From positions 3,100,001 to 3,164,000 of the forward strand of contig NZ_JBFRXN010000002.1 in NCBI RefSeq assembly GCF_040947875.1: a stretch of DNA of 64,000 nt, in the 5' to 3' direction. Source of the DNA: Pseudomonas sp. MYb118. GTDB taxonomy: Bacteria > Pseudomonadota > Gammaproteobacteria > Pseudomonadales > Pseudomonadaceae. Position numbers and translations under genes: made by a program. Shown here piece after piece: positions 35,979-46,935 of this stretch (position 1 is its first letter; each line of letters starts with the position of its first letter). The notes beneath the pieces were generated by a model. That model was given only the letters and a program-made list of their open reading frames with translations, was not told the DNA's origin and did no database searches.

Positions 35979-36545
35979 ATGACGCTGACTGCGACCACGT
36001 CCCACACCGTCGGGCCGTATTACCACATCGGCCTGACCTGGCTGAACCGCGAAAACCTCACCGTCGAACAGACCCTGGGCGAACGCGTGGCGATCACCGG
36101 ACAAGTCGTCGATGGCAATGGCGACATCGTCAACGACGCCATGCTGGAAGTCTGGCAGGCCAACGCCGCCGGTAAATACGACCACCCCGAAGACGACCAG
36201 GACAAACCCCTGGACCCGCACTTCGAAGGCTTTGGCCGTATCCCGGTGGACGCTGAAGGGCGCTTCCGTTTCACCACCATCAAGCCGGGCACCGTCGAAG
36301 GCCTGAAGGGCTCGATCCAGGCGCCGCACCTGGTGGTGCTGGTGTTTGCCCGTGGCCTGGTCAAGCACTTGCTGACTCGCATCTACTTCGACGGCGAGCC
36401 GGCCAACGTCAACGACCCGCTGCTCGAATGCGTCCCGGCGGAACGTCGCGGCACGCTGCTGGCGAAGGCGGATGCCAGTGGCGTCTACCAATGGAATGTG
36501 GTGTTGCAGGGCACCGAGGCTGAGACGGTGTTTTTCGATTACTGA
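35979..36545 (+). CDS. pcaG: Protocatechuate 3,4-dioxygenase alpha subunit, PcaG
   Basis: A 188-residue subunit homologous to PcaH but without the iron ligands. It shares the intradiol-dioxygenase block LEVWQANAAGKYDHPEDDQD and RFTTIKPGTVEG. It forms alpha-beta protomers with PcaH. It starts one base after the pcaH stop and closes this part of the cluster before the REPIN at 36571. Confidence 0.96.
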   Translation: MTLTATTSHTVGPYYHIGLTWLNRENLTVEQTLGERVAITGQVVDGNGDIVNDAMLEVWQANAAGKYDHPEDDQDKPLDPHFEGFGRIPVDAEGRFRFTTIKPGTVEGLKGSIQAPHLVVLVFARGLVKHLLTRIYFDGEPANVNDPLLECVPAERRGTLLAKADASGVYQWNVVLQGTEAETVFFDY

Positions 36546-36570
36546 TCGAACCTTGCTTTGCCCCTCTACC

Positions 36571-36659
36571 TGTGGGAGCGAGCCTGCTCGCGATGGTGAT
36601 TAATCAGCAGCAAAGATGTTGACTGACACACCGCTATCGCGAGCAGGCTCGCTCCCACA
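36571..36659. repeat. REPIN
   Basis: Inverted REP pair of the GCCTGCTC subtype (36571-36594 and 36636-36659) between pcaG and pcaT. The loop carries TTGACTGACACACCGCT, also seen in loops at 49 and 63 kb. Confidence 0.92.
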
Positions 36660-36757
36660 AGGGAAGGGAAGATCATCAGTGTTACCGAACCAATTGAGGA
36701 ACGGGACTGTTGCAAAGTGTGTCTAGACTTTCACTGTCCCCATAGAGTGAACAAACA

Positions 36758-38062
36758 ATGACCATCCCCTCCGCGACTACAGCGCACTACACCGGTGAAG
36801 AGCGCAGCAAACGCATCTTTGCGATTGTCGGTGCTTCGTCGGGCAACCTCGTCGAATGGTTCGACTTCTACGTCTACGCCTTCTGCGCGATCTATTTCGC
36901 CCCGGCGTTTTTCCCCTCGGACAACCCGACCGTGCAACTGGTGAACACCGCAGGCGTGTTCGCTGCCGGGTTTCTGATGCGACCGATCGGCGGCTGGATC
37001 TTTGGCCGCGTCGCCGACAAGCACGGGCGCAAGAACTCGATGCTGATTTCGATCCTGATGATGTGTTTCGGCTCGCTGCTGATCGCCTGCCTGCCGACCT
37101 ATAACAGCATCGGCGTGTGGGCGCCGGTGCTCCTGCTGTTCGCCCGTCTGCTCCAGGGCCTGTCGGTGGGCGGTGAGTACGGCACCACCGCCACTTATAT
37201 GAGCGAAGTCGCCCTCAAGGGCCAGCGCGGGTTTTTTGCTTCGTTCCAGTACGTCACGCTGATCGGCGGGCAACTGCTGGCGGTGCTGGTGGTGGTGATC
37301 CTGCAACAGTTCCTCAGCGAAGAAGAGTTGCGCGCCTATGGCTGGCGCATCCCGTTCGTGGTGGGCGCGGTGGCCGCGCTGATTTCGCTGTTCCTGCGTC
37401 GTACGCTCAAGGAAACCACCAGCAAGGAAATGCGCGAAAACAAGGATGCCGGCAGCATCATGGCGCTGTTCCGTGATCACAAGGCCGCGTTCATCACCGT
37501 GCTGGGTTACACCGCCGGTGGCTCGCTGATTTTCTACACCTTCACCACCTACATGCAGAAGTACCTGGTGAACACCGCCGGCATGCACGCCAAGACCGCG
37601 AGCTACATCATGACCGGCGCACTGTTCCTCTACATGTGCATGCAACCGCTGTTCGGCATGCTCGCCGACAAGATTGGCCGGCGTAACTCGATGCTCTGGT
37701 TCGGTGCCCTGGGTACGCTGTGCACGGTGCCGATCCTGTTGACCCTGAAAAGCGTCAGCAGCCCGTTCCTGGCCTTCGTGCTGATCACCCTGGCGCTGGC
37801 CATCGTCAGTTTCTACACCTCGATCAGCGGCCTGGTGAAAGCCGAGATGTTCCCGCCGGAGGTGCGCGCCCTGGGCGTGGGCCTGGCCTACGCGGTGGCC
37901 AATGCGATCTTCGGCGGTTCGGCCGAGTACGTGGCGCTGAGCCTCAAGGCCGGTGGCATGGAAAACTCGTTCTACTGGTACGTCACGGTGATGATGGCGG
38001 TGGCGTTCCTGTTCAGCCTGCGCCTGCCGAAACAGGCGAAATACCTGCACCACGACCTTTGA
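36758..38062 (+). CDS. pcaT: Dicarboxylate MFS transporter, PcaT-like
   Basis: A 434-residue MFS protein of the metabolite:H+ symporter family (alpha-ketoglutarate permease type). [20 protein letters not shown] is the family span-1 motif, and [20 protein letters not shown] is motif A. Span 4-5 has [20 protein letters not shown]. In P. putida PcaT imports 3-oxoadipate-like dicarboxylates, and its place before pcaBDC fits. No PcaR-type box is apparent before it; the gap contains AAAGTGTGTCTAGACTTTC. Confidence 0.88.
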   Translation: MTIPSATTAHYTGEERSKRIFAIVGASSGNLVEWFDFYVYAFCAIYFAPAFFPSDNPTVQLVNTAGVFAAGFLMRPIGGWIFGRVADKHGRKNSMLISILMMCFGSLLIACLPTYNSIGVWAPVLLLFARLLQGLSVGGEYGTTATYMSEVALKGQRGFFASFQYVTLIGGQLLAVLVVVILQQFLSEEELRAYGWRIPFVVGAVAALISLFLRRTLKETTSKEMRENKDAGSIMALFRDHKAAFITVLGYTAGGSLIFYTFTTYMQKYLVNTAGMHAKTASYIMTGALFLYMCMQPLFGMLADKIGRRNSMLWFGALGTLCTVPILLTLKSVSSPFLAFVLITLALAIVSFYTSISGLVKAEMFPPEVRALGVGLAYAVANAIFGGSAEYVALSLKAGGMENSFYWYVTVMMAVAFLFSLRLPKQAKYLHHDL

Positions 38063-38107
38063 TCCATCTGCGTGGGCCCTGGCGGCCCACGCTTTCAAGG
38101 ACTTTTT

Positions 38108-39466
38108 ATGAACCTGCGACCGGGCAATCAATTGTTCGATGCCTATTTCACTGCCCGCGATATGCGTGAGGTGTTCTGCGACCAGGGCCGGGTCCAGGCC
38201 ATGCTCGATTTCGAAGCGGCGCTGGCTCGGGCCGAGGCTCGTGTCGGCGTGATTCCTCAGGCTGCGGTGGCTTCCATCGAAGCGGTCTGCCAGGCCGGGC
38301 ATTTCGACTTCGCCGCCCTCGGCGAGGCGATTGCCACGGCGGGTAATTCGGCGATTCCGTTGGTCAAGGCGCTGGGCAGGCAGATTGCCGCCCGTGATGC
38401 CGAGGCCGAGCGTTATGTGCACCTGGGCGCGACCAGCCAGGACGTGATGGACAGCGGCCTGGTGCTGCAATTGCGCCAGGCGCTGGCGCTGATCGAGGCT
38501 GACCTTGCGCAACTGGGCGACGCCCTGGCCGGGCAGGCGCTGCGCTTTGCCGCCACGCCACTGGCCGGGCGCACCTGGTTGCAGCATGCGACGCCCGTCA
38601 CCCTGGGGATGAAGATCGCCGGCTGGCTGGGCGCCGTCACCCGCAGCCGGCAGCGTCTGCAAGCGCTCAAGCCGCGCCTGCTGGTCCTGCAATTCGGCGG
38701 TGCTTCCGGCACCTTGGCGGCCCTGGGTGACAACGCCCTGCCGATTGCCCAGGCGCTGGCCGAAGAACTGCAACTGAACCTGCCGGAGCAGCCCTGGCAC
38801 ACCCAGCGCGACCGTCTGGTGGAGTTCGGCGCGGTGCTCGGCTTGATCGCCGGCAGCCTGGGCAAACTGGGGCGCGACATCAGCCTGTTGATGCAGACCG
38901 AGGCTGCCGAAGTGTTCGAGCCGTCGGCGCCGGGCAAGGGCGGTTCCTCGACCATGCCGCACAAGCGCAACCCGGTGGGGGCGGCGGTGCTGATCGGTGC
39001 GGCGACCCGCGTGCCAGGCCTGCTCTCGACCCTGTTCAGCGCCATGCCGCAAGAGCACGAGCGCAGCCTGGGCCTGTGGCATGCCGAGTGGGAAACCCTG
39101 CCGGAGATCTGCTGCCTGGTGTCCGGCAGCCTCAAGCAGGCGCTGTTGCTGGCAAGCGGCCTGGAGGTGGACGCCGAACGCATGGCGCGCAACCTCGACC
39201 TGACCCAGGGCCTGGTGCTGGCCGAAGCGGTCAGCATCGTGCTCGCCCAGCGAGTCGGGCGCGATACCGCCCACCACCTGCTGGAGCAATGCTGCAAGCG
39301 CGCCGTGGCCGAACAACGGCACCTGCGTGCGGTGCTCGGCGACGAGCCGCAAGTGACCGCCGAACTGTCGGCGGCTGAACTCGACGACCTGCTGGACCCC
39401 GCGCATTACCTCGGCCAGGCCCACGCCTGGGTCGAGCGCGCGGTGGCTGAACATTCTGCTGCCTGA
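38108..39466 (+). CDS. pcaB: 3-carboxy-cis,cis-muconate cycloisomerase, PcaB
   Basis: A 452-residue member of the fumarase/aspartase superfamily that converts 3-carboxymuconate to 4-carboxymuconolactone. The superfamily signature is GKGGSSTMPHKRNPVGAAVL at about residue 277. HLGATSQDVMDSG and WLQHATPVTLGMKIAGW are other active-site blocks. Start ATG 38108 has CAAGGA upstream. pcaD begins 11 bp later. Confidence 0.95.
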   Translation: MNLRPGNQLFDAYFTARDMREVFCDQGRVQAMLDFEAALARAEARVGVIPQAAVASIEAVCQAGHFDFAALGEAIATAGNSAIPLVKALGRQIAARDAEAERYVHLGATSQDVMDSGLVLQLRQALALIEADLAQLGDALAGQALRFAATPLAGRTWLQHATPVTLGMKIAGWLGAVTRSRQRLQALKPRLLVLQFGGASGTLAALGDNALPIAQALAEELQLNLPEQPWHTQRDRLVEFGAVLGLIAGSLGKLGRDISLLMQTEAAEVFEPSAPGKGGSSTMPHKRNPVGAAVLIGAATRVPGLLSTLFSAMPQEHERSLGLWHAEWETLPEICCLVSGSLKQALLLASGLEVDAERMARNLDLTQGLVLAEAVSIVLAQRVGRDTAHHLLEQCCKRAVAEQRHLRAVLGDEPQVTAELSAAELDDLLDPAHYLGQAHAWVERAVAEHSAA

Positions 39467-39477
39467 AGGAGATTGCT

Positions 39478-40269
39478 GTGGCTTTCGTACAACTCGCCGA
39501 TGGCGAACTGCATTACCAACTCGATGGGCCGGCGGATGCACCGGTGCTGGTGCTGTCCAACTCGCTGGGCACCGACCTGCACATGTGGGACGCCCAGGTC
39601 GCGGCGTTCAGCGAACATTTTCGCCTGCTGCGCTTCGACACCCGTGGCCACGGCCAGTCGCTGGTCACGCCGGGCCCGTACAGCATCGCGCAACTGGGCG
39701 CTGACGTGCTGGCGCTGCTGGACGCGCTGCACATCGAGCGCACGCATTTCTGCGGTTTGTCGATGGGCGGCCTGATCGGCCAGTGGCTGGGGATCAACGC
39801 AGGCGAGCGCCTGAACAAGCTGGTGGTGTGCAACACCGCAGCGAAGATCGGCGATCCGTCGATCTGGAACCCGCGCATCGAGACCGTGCTGCGCGATGGC
39901 GCGGCGGCGATGGTGGCGCTGCGCGATGCGTCGATTGCCCGCTGGTTCACCCCCGACTTCGCCGAGGCCAACCCGGCGGCGGCCAAGCAGATCACCGACA
40001 TGCTCGCGGCTACCTCGCCACAAGGTTACGCGGCCAACTGCGCGGCGGTGCGCGATGCCGACTTCCGTGAGCAACTGGGTTCGATCAAGGCGCCGTTGCT
40101 GGTCATCGCCGGCAGCGAGGACGCGGTGACGCCGCCGTCCGGCGGGCACTTCATCGAGGAGCGTGTAGCGGGCGCCGAGTACGCCGAGTTCTACGCCGCG
40201 CACCTGTCCAACGTGCAGGCCGGCGCTGATTTCAGCGCGCGGGTGCTGGCGTTTTTGTTGGCCGACTGA
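39478..40269 (+). CDS. pcaD: 3-oxoadipate enol-lactonase, PcaD
   Basis: A 263-residue alpha/beta hydrolase. It opens the enol-lactone to 3-oxoadipate. The oxyanion-hole stretch is LVLSNSLGTDLHMWDAQV, the nucleophile elbow is FCGLSMGGLIG (Ser100 area), the acid Asp lies in IAGSEDAVTPPSGG, and His in FYAAHLSNVQAG. GTG start preceded by GAAGGAG. It is followed by pcaC after 10 bp with its own GAGGAGG site. Confidence 0.94.
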   Translation: MAFVQLADGELHYQLDGPADAPVLVLSNSLGTDLHMWDAQVAAFSEHFRLLRFDTRGHGQSLVTPGPYSIAQLGADVLALLDALHIERTHFCGLSMGGLIGQWLGINAGERLNKLVVCNTAAKIGDPSIWNPRIETVLRDGAAAMVALRDASIARWFTPDFAEANPAAAKQITDMLAATSPQGYAANCAAVRDADFREQLGSIKAPLLVIAGSEDAVTPPSGGHFIEERVAGAEYAEFYAAHLSNVQAGADFSARVLAFLLAD

Positions 40270-40279
40270 GGAGGTTGTC

Positions 40280-40672
40280 GTGGACGAGAAGCAACGTTAC
40301 GACGAAGGCATGAATGTGCGCCGTGCCGTGCTCGGCGACGCCCATGTCGATCGCAGCCTGAACGCGCTGACCGAGTTCAACAGCGAGTTCCAGGAAATGA
40401 TCACCCGCCACGCCTGGGGTGACATCTGGACCCGCCCGGGCCTGCCGCGCCACACCCGCAGCCTGATCACCATCGCCATGCTGATCGGCATGAACCGCGA
40501 AGGCGAACTCAAGCTGCACCTGCGCGCCGCCGCCAACAATGGTGTGAGCCGTGGGGAGATCAAGGAGGTGATCATGCAGAGCGCGATCTACTGCGGGATC
40601 CCGGCGGCGAATGCGACGTTTCACCTGGCGGAGTCGGTGTGGGATGAGTTGGGGGTTGAGTCGCGGGAGTAG
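40280..40672 (+). CDS. pcaC: 4-carboxymuconolactone decarboxylase, PcaC
   Basis: A 130-residue CMD-family protein (AhpD-like fold). It decarboxylates 4-carboxymuconolactone to the enol-lactone. Typical blocks are MITRHAWGDIWTRPGLPRHT and LITIAMLIGMNREGELKLHL. GTG start, 10 bp after pcaD, with ribosome-binding site GAGGAGG. It ends the rightward pca run. Confidence 0.95.
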   Translation: MDEKQRYDEGMNVRRAVLGDAHVDRSLNALTEFNSEFQEMITRHAWGDIWTRPGLPRHTRSLITIAMLIGMNREGELKLHLRAAANNGVSRGEIKEVIMQSAIYCGIPAANATFHLAESVWDELGVESRE

Positions 40673-40704
40673 GGCTGTCGATTGGTAGTGTTTTTGCCGG
40701 CCTC

Positions 40705-40773
40705 ATCGCGAGCAGGCTCGCTCCCACAATGGATCTATTTGCACTGAAGATCCCCTGTGGGAGCGAGCCGGCT
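40705..40773. repeat. Degenerate REPIN
   Basis: A good REP arm at 40705-40728 (ATCGCGAGCAGGCTCGCTCC) faces a decayed arm beginning at 40756 (TGTGGGAGCGAGCCGGCTCC) that has lost the ending TCGCGAT. It lies between pcaC and the opposing porin. Confidence 0.75.
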
Positions 40774-40807
40774 CCGGGCGGCGTTCCGACGATGGCGGCG
40801 CCAAGGT

Positions 40808-42058
40808 TTACAACAGGCTGATCGGATAGCTGACGATCAACCGGTTCTCATCGAACTCATTGTTGCTGTAGTCCCGGCGTATGGTCGAGTTGCGCCATTT
40901 CAGGTTCAGGTCTTTGAGCGCGCCGCTCTGCACGGTGTAGCCCAGTTCCGACTCCCGTCCCCATTCCTTGCCATCGGTGATCGCCCCGGTGTGCACGTTG
41001 TCGCCGCTGATGTAGCGATTCATCAGGGTCAAACCGGGAATGCCCAGGGCGACGAAGTTGTAGTCGTGGCGCAGTTGCCAGGATTTTTCCCGGGCGTTGT
41101 CGTAGCTCGAGTTGTAGCTGTCGTTGGCCAGGGTGCCGCCGCTGGTGCCGTTGACGCGCATCCAGGCGCTGTCACCGCTGAGTTTTTGCAGGCCGACGTA
41201 GAAGGTGTGGCCGCCGTATTTGGCCGACAGCAGTGCCGACCAGGTCTTGTTGTCCAGGTCACCCGCCAGGGCGCTGCCGTCTTCCTTACCGATGAAGTAG
41301 CCGAGGTTGGCGCCCAGGGTCCAGTCGCCGACGGGCTGGCTGTGGGTCAGGTTGAGGTATTGCTGGCGGTAGATGTCCTTGAGCTGGGCGTTCCACAGGG
41401 CGATCTGCGTGCGTTTTTCGTTGAACAGGTACTCACCGCCCTGGAAGTTGAAGCGGTCCGAGGTGAAGGCGGCTTTGCCGGTCATCGACAGGTCGCCCAT
41501 GCTGCTGTCGTCACGCGGGCTGTTCTGGCGGAACTGCCCGCCGTAGAGCGTCAGGCCGGCGATTTCCCGGGAGGTGACCTGGCCACCGCGAAAGGTCTGC
41601 GGCAGCGAGCGGCCATCGTCCGAGCGCAGGATCGGCAGCACCGGCATCCATTCACCGACCTTCACTTCGGTCTGCGACAGCCTGGCCTTGAATGCCACGT
41701 TGGTGCGGCCGAAGTTGTCCGCCGGGCGACCGTCGTGATCCAGCGGCAGCAGTTGCGTACCGCCGGTGCCCTTGCCGCCATCGAGTTTCACCGAGTACAG
41801 GCCGAGCACGTCCATGCCGAAACCGACGGTGCCCTGGGTGAAGCCGGATTTGGCGTCGAGGATGAAGCTTTGCGTCCACTCTTCAGCCTTGCCCTGGGTT
41901 TTGCTGGGGTTGGTGAAGTTGCGGTTGATGTAGAAGTTGCGCAGGTTGAGGTTGACCTTGGCGCCGTCGACGAAACCCGACTCTTCGGCGGAGGCGGGGA
42001 GGGCGGTGCTGGCGACGGCGAGGGCTATCAGGTAGTGCGGACGGATTGCGGGTGTCAT
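40808..42058 (-). CDS. OprD-family outer-membrane porin (aromatic acid type)
   Basis: A 416-residue porin of the OprD/Occ family. Start at the ATG 42058 gives a clean signal peptide (YLIALAVASTALPASA) followed by EESGFVDGAKVNLNLRNFYI, a typical OprD mature start. The protein is rich in alternating beta-strand sequence (LTLYGGQFRQNSP, WTLGANLGYFIG) and ends in ISYPISLL-like residues without the usual final aromatic. It lies opposite to pcaBDC and is probably an uptake channel for aromatic acids, as in other pca clusters; the orientation prevents co-transcription with them. Confidence 0.85.
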   Translation of the reverse strand: MTPAIRPHYLIALAVASTALPASAEESGFVDGAKVNLNLRNFYINRNFTNPSKTQGKAEEWTQSFILDAKSGFTQGTVGFGMDVLGLYSVKLDGGKGTGGTQLLPLDHDGRPADNFGRTNVAFKARLSQTEVKVGEWMPVLPILRSDDGRSLPQTFRGGQVTSREIAGLTLYGGQFRQNSPRDDSSMGDLSMTGKAAFTSDRFNFQGGEYLFNEKRTQIALWNAQLKDIYRQQYLNLTHSQPVGDWTLGANLGYFIGKEDGSALAGDLDNKTWSALLSAKYGGHTFYVGLQKLSGDSAWMRVNGTSGGTLANDSYNSSYDNAREKSWQLRHDYNFVALGIPGLTLMNRYISGDNVHTGAITDGKEWGRESELGYTVQSGALKDLNLKWRNSTIRRDYSNNEFDENRLIVSYPISLL

Positions 42059-42196
42059 GGGTGTGAGCCTGTTGTTATTGGTTTTGTGGGCTCGATGGTG
42101 ATGTGAATGTACTAGGTGGTTCAATCTGCCTGGGTGGGTTTTGGGCGGTTATCGAACCGATATTGATTGGGGTTTTGTGGTGTGTTTTCGGGCCTC

Positions 42197-42220
42197 ATCG
42201 CGAGCAAGCTCGCTCCTACA
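42197..42220. repeat. Single REP sequence
   Basis: One arm only, ATCGCGAGCAAGCTCGCTCC followed by TACA, without an inverted partner within 150 bp. Located between the porin start and the emhC end. Confidence 0.85.
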
Positions 42221-42265
42221 GGGGATCTGTGCCGGCACGACCAACAGATATTTTCCTGCAGACAA

Positions 42266-42292
42266 CAAAAAGCCCACCAATCGGTGGGCTTC
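42266..42292 (-). terminator. Intrinsic terminator of emhABC
   Basis: AGCCCACC / GGTGGGCT stem with a leftward TTTTTGTTG run, 19 bp past the emhC stop. Confidence 0.9.
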
Positions 42293-42310
42293 ATGCATTT
42301 CAGCGGCCTA

Positions 42311-43771
42311 TCAGAACAACCGCATCTTCGGTGCTTCTTCCTTCACCGGTTCGACCTTGGCCGTCTGCTCGTTCCAGCCACCGCCGAGGGCCTTGTACAG
42401 GTTCACGGCGCTGGTCAGCTGGGCCAGGCGATCGGTGATCAGGGCCTGTTCGGCGCTGAACAGCTGACGCTGGGCATCGAGGAAGGTCAGGTTGCTGTCC
42501 ACGCCAATGCGATAACGACGCTCGGCCAGGCGGTAGTAATCCTGGTTGGCTGTGACGAAATCACGTTGTGCCTGCAACTGCTCGGTGTAGGTCTGGCGTG
42601 CGGCCAGGCCGTCGGCGACTTCCTGGAAGGCCGTTTGAATGGACTTCTCGTAGTTCGCCACGCCGATGTCCTTCTGGATTTTCGAGTAATCCAGGCTGGC
42701 GCGCAGGCTGCCGGCGTTGAAGATCGGCAGGTTGATCTGCGGCTGGAACAGCCAGGTACCCGAACCACCCTTGAACAGGCCCGACAGGTCGGGGCTCAGG
42801 GTCCCGGCATTGGCGGTCAGGCTGATGCTCGGGAAGAACGCTGCGCGGGCCGCGCCGATGTTGGCGTTGGCCGCTTTGAGGTTGTACTCGGCCTGCAGGA
42901 TGTCCGGACGACGTTGCAGCAGGTCCGACGGCAAGCCGGCCGGTACGTCGCTCAGCAGGTCGTCAGACAGTGGCTTGGCCGCTTGCAGGTTGGCCGGGAT
43001 AGCCGTACCGAGCAGCAGCACCAGGCTGTTTTCGTCCTGGGCGACCTGGCGGGTGTATCGGGCCAGTTGCGCACGGGCGTTTTCCACCGAGGTACGCGAC
43101 TGCGCCAGGTCCAGCGCCGAGGCGACGCCGACTTCGTTGCTGCGCGCGGTGAGCTTGTAGCTCTCCTCGAACGCACCCAGGGTGTCCTGGGTCAGCTTGC
43201 GCAGTTCCTTGTCGGCCTGCCAGGTCAGGTAGGCATTCGCCACGCTGGCCACCAGGCTGATTTGCGTGCTGCGCCGACCTTCTTCAGTGGCGAAGTATTT
43301 TTGCAGGGCTTCTTCGCTCAGGCTGCGAACCCGACCGAACAGGTCCAGTTCATAGGCGCTGATGCCGACCGTGGCGGAGTAGGAGCTATTGATCCCGGCC
43401 TGGCCGGTCTGCGAGGCATCGGCCGGCACCCGCTGGCGGCTGCCGGTACCGGTGGCCGAAACGGCCGGGTACAGGTCAGCGCGCTGGATGCGGTACTGCG
43501 CGGCGAACGCGTCGATGTTCAGCGCCGCGACACGCAGGTCGCGGTTGTTTTCCAGGGCGACCTGGATCATCTGCTGCAGGGCCGGGTCATGGAAAAACTG
43601 CTTCCAGCCTTGCTCCGCGGCCGCCTGCGCAGGCGCCTCGGCTGGCGAGTACGCCGGGCCCTGCGGGTACTGGGCTGCTACCGGCGCTTGTGGCTGCTGG
43701 TAGTCAGGGATCAGCGAGCAACCGCTCAGCACGAAGGCGGCGACTGCGATGGAGAGTAGCGACTTGCTCAT
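42311..43771 (-). CDS. emhC: RND efflux outer-membrane channel, EmhC (OprM/TtgC type)
   Basis: A 486-residue TolC-like outer-membrane lipoprotein. Lipobox LSGC at Cys18 after a short signal peptide. Two OEP repeats, with [17 protein letters not shown] and [20 protein letters not shown] as the internal hallmarks. It is the exit duct for the EmhA-EmhB pump. Its ATG overlaps the emhB stop (ATGA). Confidence 0.94.
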   Translation of the reverse strand: MSKSLLSIAVAAFVLSGCSLIPDYQQPQAPVAAQYPQGPAYSPAEAPAQAAAEQGWKQFFHDPALQQMIQVALENNRDLRVAALNIDAFAAQYRIQRADLYPAVSATGTGSRQRVPADASQTGQAGINSSYSATVGISAYELDLFGRVRSLSEEALQKYFATEEGRRSTQISLVASVANAYLTWQADKELRKLTQDTLGAFEESYKLTARSNEVGVASALDLAQSRTSVENARAQLARYTRQVAQDENSLVLLLGTAIPANLQAAKPLSDDLLSDVPAGLPSDLLQRRPDILQAEYNLKAANANIGAARAAFFPSISLTANAGTLSPDLSGLFKGGSGTWLFQPQINLPIFNAGSLRASLDYSKIQKDIGVANYEKSIQTAFQEVADGLAARQTYTEQLQAQRDFVTANQDYYRLAERRYRIGVDSNLTFLDAQRQLFSAEQALITDRLAQLTSAVNLYKALGGGWNEQTAKVEPVKEEAPKMRLF

Positions 43772-46700
43772 TGGCCAGCCTCTTTGGATGGTTCGGATGC
43801 AGCGTCCTGGTCGGCAATCTTGCGCTGACCCATGGACGATACGGCGACGAAGAACAATGGGACCCAGAAGATCGCCAGTACGGTGGCGGTGATCATACCG
43901 CCAATTACCACGGTACCGATTGCATGTTGGCTACCCGAACCTGCGCCGGTGGAAATCGCCAGCGGTACTACGCCGAGGATAAACGCCAGCGAGGTCATGA
44001 TGATCGGGCGCAGACGCATGCGGCAGGCTTCGACCGCGGCATCGAACAGGCTCTTGCCCTGTTCGTGCAGTTCCTTGGCGAACTCGACGATCAGAATGGC
44101 GTTTTTCGCTGCCAGACCAATGGTCGTCAACAGGCCCACCAGGAAGTACACGTCGTTGGACAGACCGCGCAGGCTGGTGGCCAGCAGGGCGCCGATGATC
44201 CCCAGTGGCACCACGAGCACGACCGCAATCGGAATCGACCAGCTTTCGTACAGCGCTGCCAGGCACAGGAACACCATCAGCAGCGACAGGGCGAACAGCG
44301 CCGGAGCCTGAGAACCTGCCAGACGTTCTTCATAGGACAGACCGGTCCAGGAAATACCTACGCCGGCTGGCAGCTTCTTGGCAATCGCCTCGACTTCGGC
44401 CATGGCTTCACCGGTGGAATAACCCGGAGCCGGGGCGCCGAGGATTTCGACCGCTTCCACGCCGTTGTAGCGCGACAGCTTGGGCGAACCGTAGATCCAC
44501 TCACCCTTGGCGAACGCCGAGAACGGCACCATGGTCCCTGCGCTGTTGCGCACGTACCACTTCTGCAGGTCTTCGGGGCTCATGCGCGAGTCCGGCTGGC
44601 CTTGCACGTACACTTTCTTCACCCGACCACGGTCGATGAAGTCGTTGACGTAGCTACTGCCCAGGGCAATCGACAGGGTGTTGTTGATGTCGGCGATGGT
44701 AATGCCCAGGGCACTGGCCTTCTCGTCGTCGATTTCCAGTTGGTATTGCGGTTCGTCGTTCAGGCCGTTCGGACGCACTTGCGCCAGCACTTTGCTTTGC
44801 GCGGCCATGCCGAGGAACTGGTTGCGCGCTTCCATCAGCTTCTGGTGACCCAGACCGGCACGGTCTTGCAGGAACACGTCGAAACCGGTGGCGTTACCCA
44901 ATTCCAGTACCGCCGGTGGCGCGAAGGCGAACACCATGGCATCGCGGAAGGTGAAGAAGTGCTGTTGGGCACGGGCTGCCACCTTGAACACGCTGTTGTC
45001 GGCGTTACGTTCGCCCCATGGCTTGAGCATGATGAATGCCATACCCGAGCTCTGGCCACGGCCGGCGAAGTTGAAGCCGGTCACGGTAAACACCGAGTTC
45101 ACCGCATCGCCTTCACCACCGTCCTTGCCAGACCTGAGCAGGTATTCGCGCATCTCGTCCACGACCACTTGCGTACGCTGGGCGGTGGAACCCGCCGGGG
45201 TCTGCACCTGGGCGAACAGGACGCCCTGGTCTTCTTCCGGAAGGAACGAGGACGGGATGCGCATGAACAGCCAGATCATGCCGATCACGATGAGCACGTA
45301 GGCCAGCAGGTACGGTGCCTTGTGACGCAGGATGTTGCCCACGCCACGCTCGTAGCTTTGTACGCTGCGGTCGAAGTTGCGGTTGAACCAGCCGAAGAAC
45401 CCACGCTTGGACGTGCCATGGTCACCCTTGGCAACGGGCTTGAGCATGGTGGCGCACAGGGCCGGGGTGAAGATCAGGGCCACCAGCACCGACAGGGCCA
45501 TGGCCGAGACGATGGTGATCGAGAACTGCTTGTAGATCACACCGGTGGAACCGCCGAAGAACGCCATTGGCAGCAGTACCGCCGACAGCACCAGGGCGAT
45601 ACCCACCAGGGCGCCCTGGATCTGGCCCATGGACTTTTTCGTCGCTTCCTTGGGTGACAGGCCTTCTTCGCTCATCACCCGTTCGACGTTTTCCACCACG
45701 ACGATGGCGTCGTCCACCAGCAAGCCGATGGCCAGCACCATGCCGAACATGGTCAGGGTGTTGATGCTGAAACCGGCTGCCGCGAGGATGCCGAAGGTAC
45801 CCAGCAATACCACCGGCACGGTCATCGTGGTGATGACGGTGGCGCGGAAGTTCTGCAGGAACAGGAACATCACCAGGAACACCAGCACGACCGCTTCGAT
45901 CAGCGTATGGACCACGCTCTCGATCGAGGCGGTGACCACGGGCGTGGTGTCGTACGGGAACACCACTTCCATGCCTTGCGGGAAGAACGGCTTGAGGTTG
46001 TCGATGGTGGTGCGCAGAGCCTTGGCGGTGTCGAGGGCGTTGGCACCGTTGGCCAGTTTGACCGCAAGGCCGGAAGCCGGCGCGCCGTTGAACTGGGCGT
46101 TGATGCTGTAGTTCTCGCCACCCAGGCCGACCTGCGCGACATCCTTGAGGCGTACCTGCGAGCCGTCGCTGTTGACCTTGAGCAGGATCTTGTCGAACTG
46201 CTCGGCGGTCTGCAGACGGGTCTTGCCGATGATCGTCGCGTTCAGCTGGGTGCCGGGCAGGGCAGGCAAGCCGCCCAGTTGACCGGAAGACACCTGCACG
46301 TTCTGCGCGGCGATGGCGGTCTTGACGTCGATCGGGGTCAGGTTGAATTTGTTCAACTTGGCCGGATCGAGCCAGATCCGCATGGCGTACTGCGAACCGA
46401 ACACCTGGAAGTCACCGACACCGGCGGTCCGCGAGATCGGGTCCTGCATGTTCGACACGATGTAGTTGGACAGGTCGTCCTTGGTCATGCTGCCGTCGCG
46501 CGAGACCACGCCGATCACCAGCAGGAAGTTCTTCACTGCCTTGGTCACGCGGATACCCTGTTGCTGCACTTCCTGCGGCAACAGCGGGGTGGCCAGGTTC
46601 AGCTTGTTCTGCACCTGGACCTGCGCGGTGTCGGAGTTGGTGCCTTGCTCGAAGGTCGCGGTGATGGTCATGGTGCCGTCGGAGTTACTTTCCGAAGACA

Positions 46701-46932
46701 CATAACGCAGGTTGTCGATACCGTTGAGCTGCTGCTCGATGACCTGCACCACGGTGTCCTGCACGGTCTGCGCCGAAGCGCCCGGGTAGGTAACCGAAAT
46801 GGCGATCGCCGGCGGGGCGATGCTCGGGTACTGGTTGATCGGCAACTTGAGAATCGAGAGAGCCCCGACCAGCATGATCACCAGGGCAATTACCCAGGCG
46901 AAAATCGGACGGTCGATAAAGAATTTCGACAT
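43768..46932 (-). CDS. emhB: RND multidrug efflux pump inner-membrane transporter, EmhB
   Basis: A 1054-residue AcrB/MexB/TtgB-type pump. [20 protein letters not shown] at the N-terminus is the HAE1 hallmark. The proton-relay aspartates are in [18 protein letters not shown]. The [28 protein letters not shown] and [20 protein letters not shown] blocks are intact. In P. fluorescens EmhB exports polycyclic aromatic hydrocarbons, antibiotics and dyes. It begins 3 bp after the emhA stop. Confidence 0.95.
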   Translation of the reverse strand: MSKFFIDRPIFAWVIALVIMLVGALSILKLPINQYPSIAPPAIAISVTYPGASAQTVQDTVVQVIEQQLNGIDNLRYVSSESNSDGTMTITATFEQGTNSDTAQVQVQNKLNLATPLLPQEVQQQGIRVTKAVKNFLLVIGVVSRDGSMTKDDLSNYIVSNMQDPISRTAGVGDFQVFGSQYAMRIWLDPAKLNKFNLTPIDVKTAIAAQNVQVSSGQLGGLPALPGTQLNATIIGKTRLQTAEQFDKILLKVNSDGSQVRLKDVAQVGLGGENYSINAQFNGAPASGLAVKLANGANALDTAKALRTTIDNLKPFFPQGMEVVFPYDTTPVVTASIESVVHTLIEAVVLVFLVMFLFLQNFRATVITTMTVPVVLLGTFGILAAAGFSINTLTMFGMVLAIGLLVDDAIVVVENVERVMSEEGLSPKEATKKSMGQIQGALVGIALVLSAVLLPMAFFGGSTGVIYKQFSITIVSAMALSVLVALIFTPALCATMLKPVAKGDHGTSKRGFFGWFNRNFDRSVQSYERGVGNILRHKAPYLLAYVLIVIGMIWLFMRIPSSFLPEEDQGVLFAQVQTPAGSTAQRTQVVVDEMREYLLRSGKDGGEGDAVNSVFTVTGFNFAGRGQSSGMAFIMLKPWGERNADNSVFKVAARAQQHFFTFRDAMVFAFAPPAVLELGNATGFDVFLQDRAGLGHQKLMEARNQFLGMAAQSKVLAQVRPNGLNDEPQYQLEIDDEKASALGITIADINNTLSIALGSSYVNDFIDRGRVKKVYVQGQPDSRMSPEDLQKWYVRNSAGTMVPFSAFAKGEWIYGSPKLSRYNGVEAVEILGAPAPGYSTGEAMAEVEAIAKKLPAGVGISWTGLSYEERLAGSQAPALFALSLLMVFLCLAALYESWSIPIAVVLVVPLGIIGALLATSLRGLSNDVYFLVGLLTTIGLAAKNAILIVEFAKELHEQGKSLFDAAVEACRMRLRPIIMTSLAFILGVVPLAISTGAGSGSQHAIGTVVIGGMITATVLAIFWVPLFFVAVSSMGQRKIADQDAASEPSKEAGQ

Positions 46933-46935
46933 GGT

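Noticed and set aside
36731..39541. A 936-codon open frame antisense to pcaT and pcaB
   Set aside because: Composition is His/Gln/Arg-rich as expected for the complement of well-conserved genes; no domain can be recognised.
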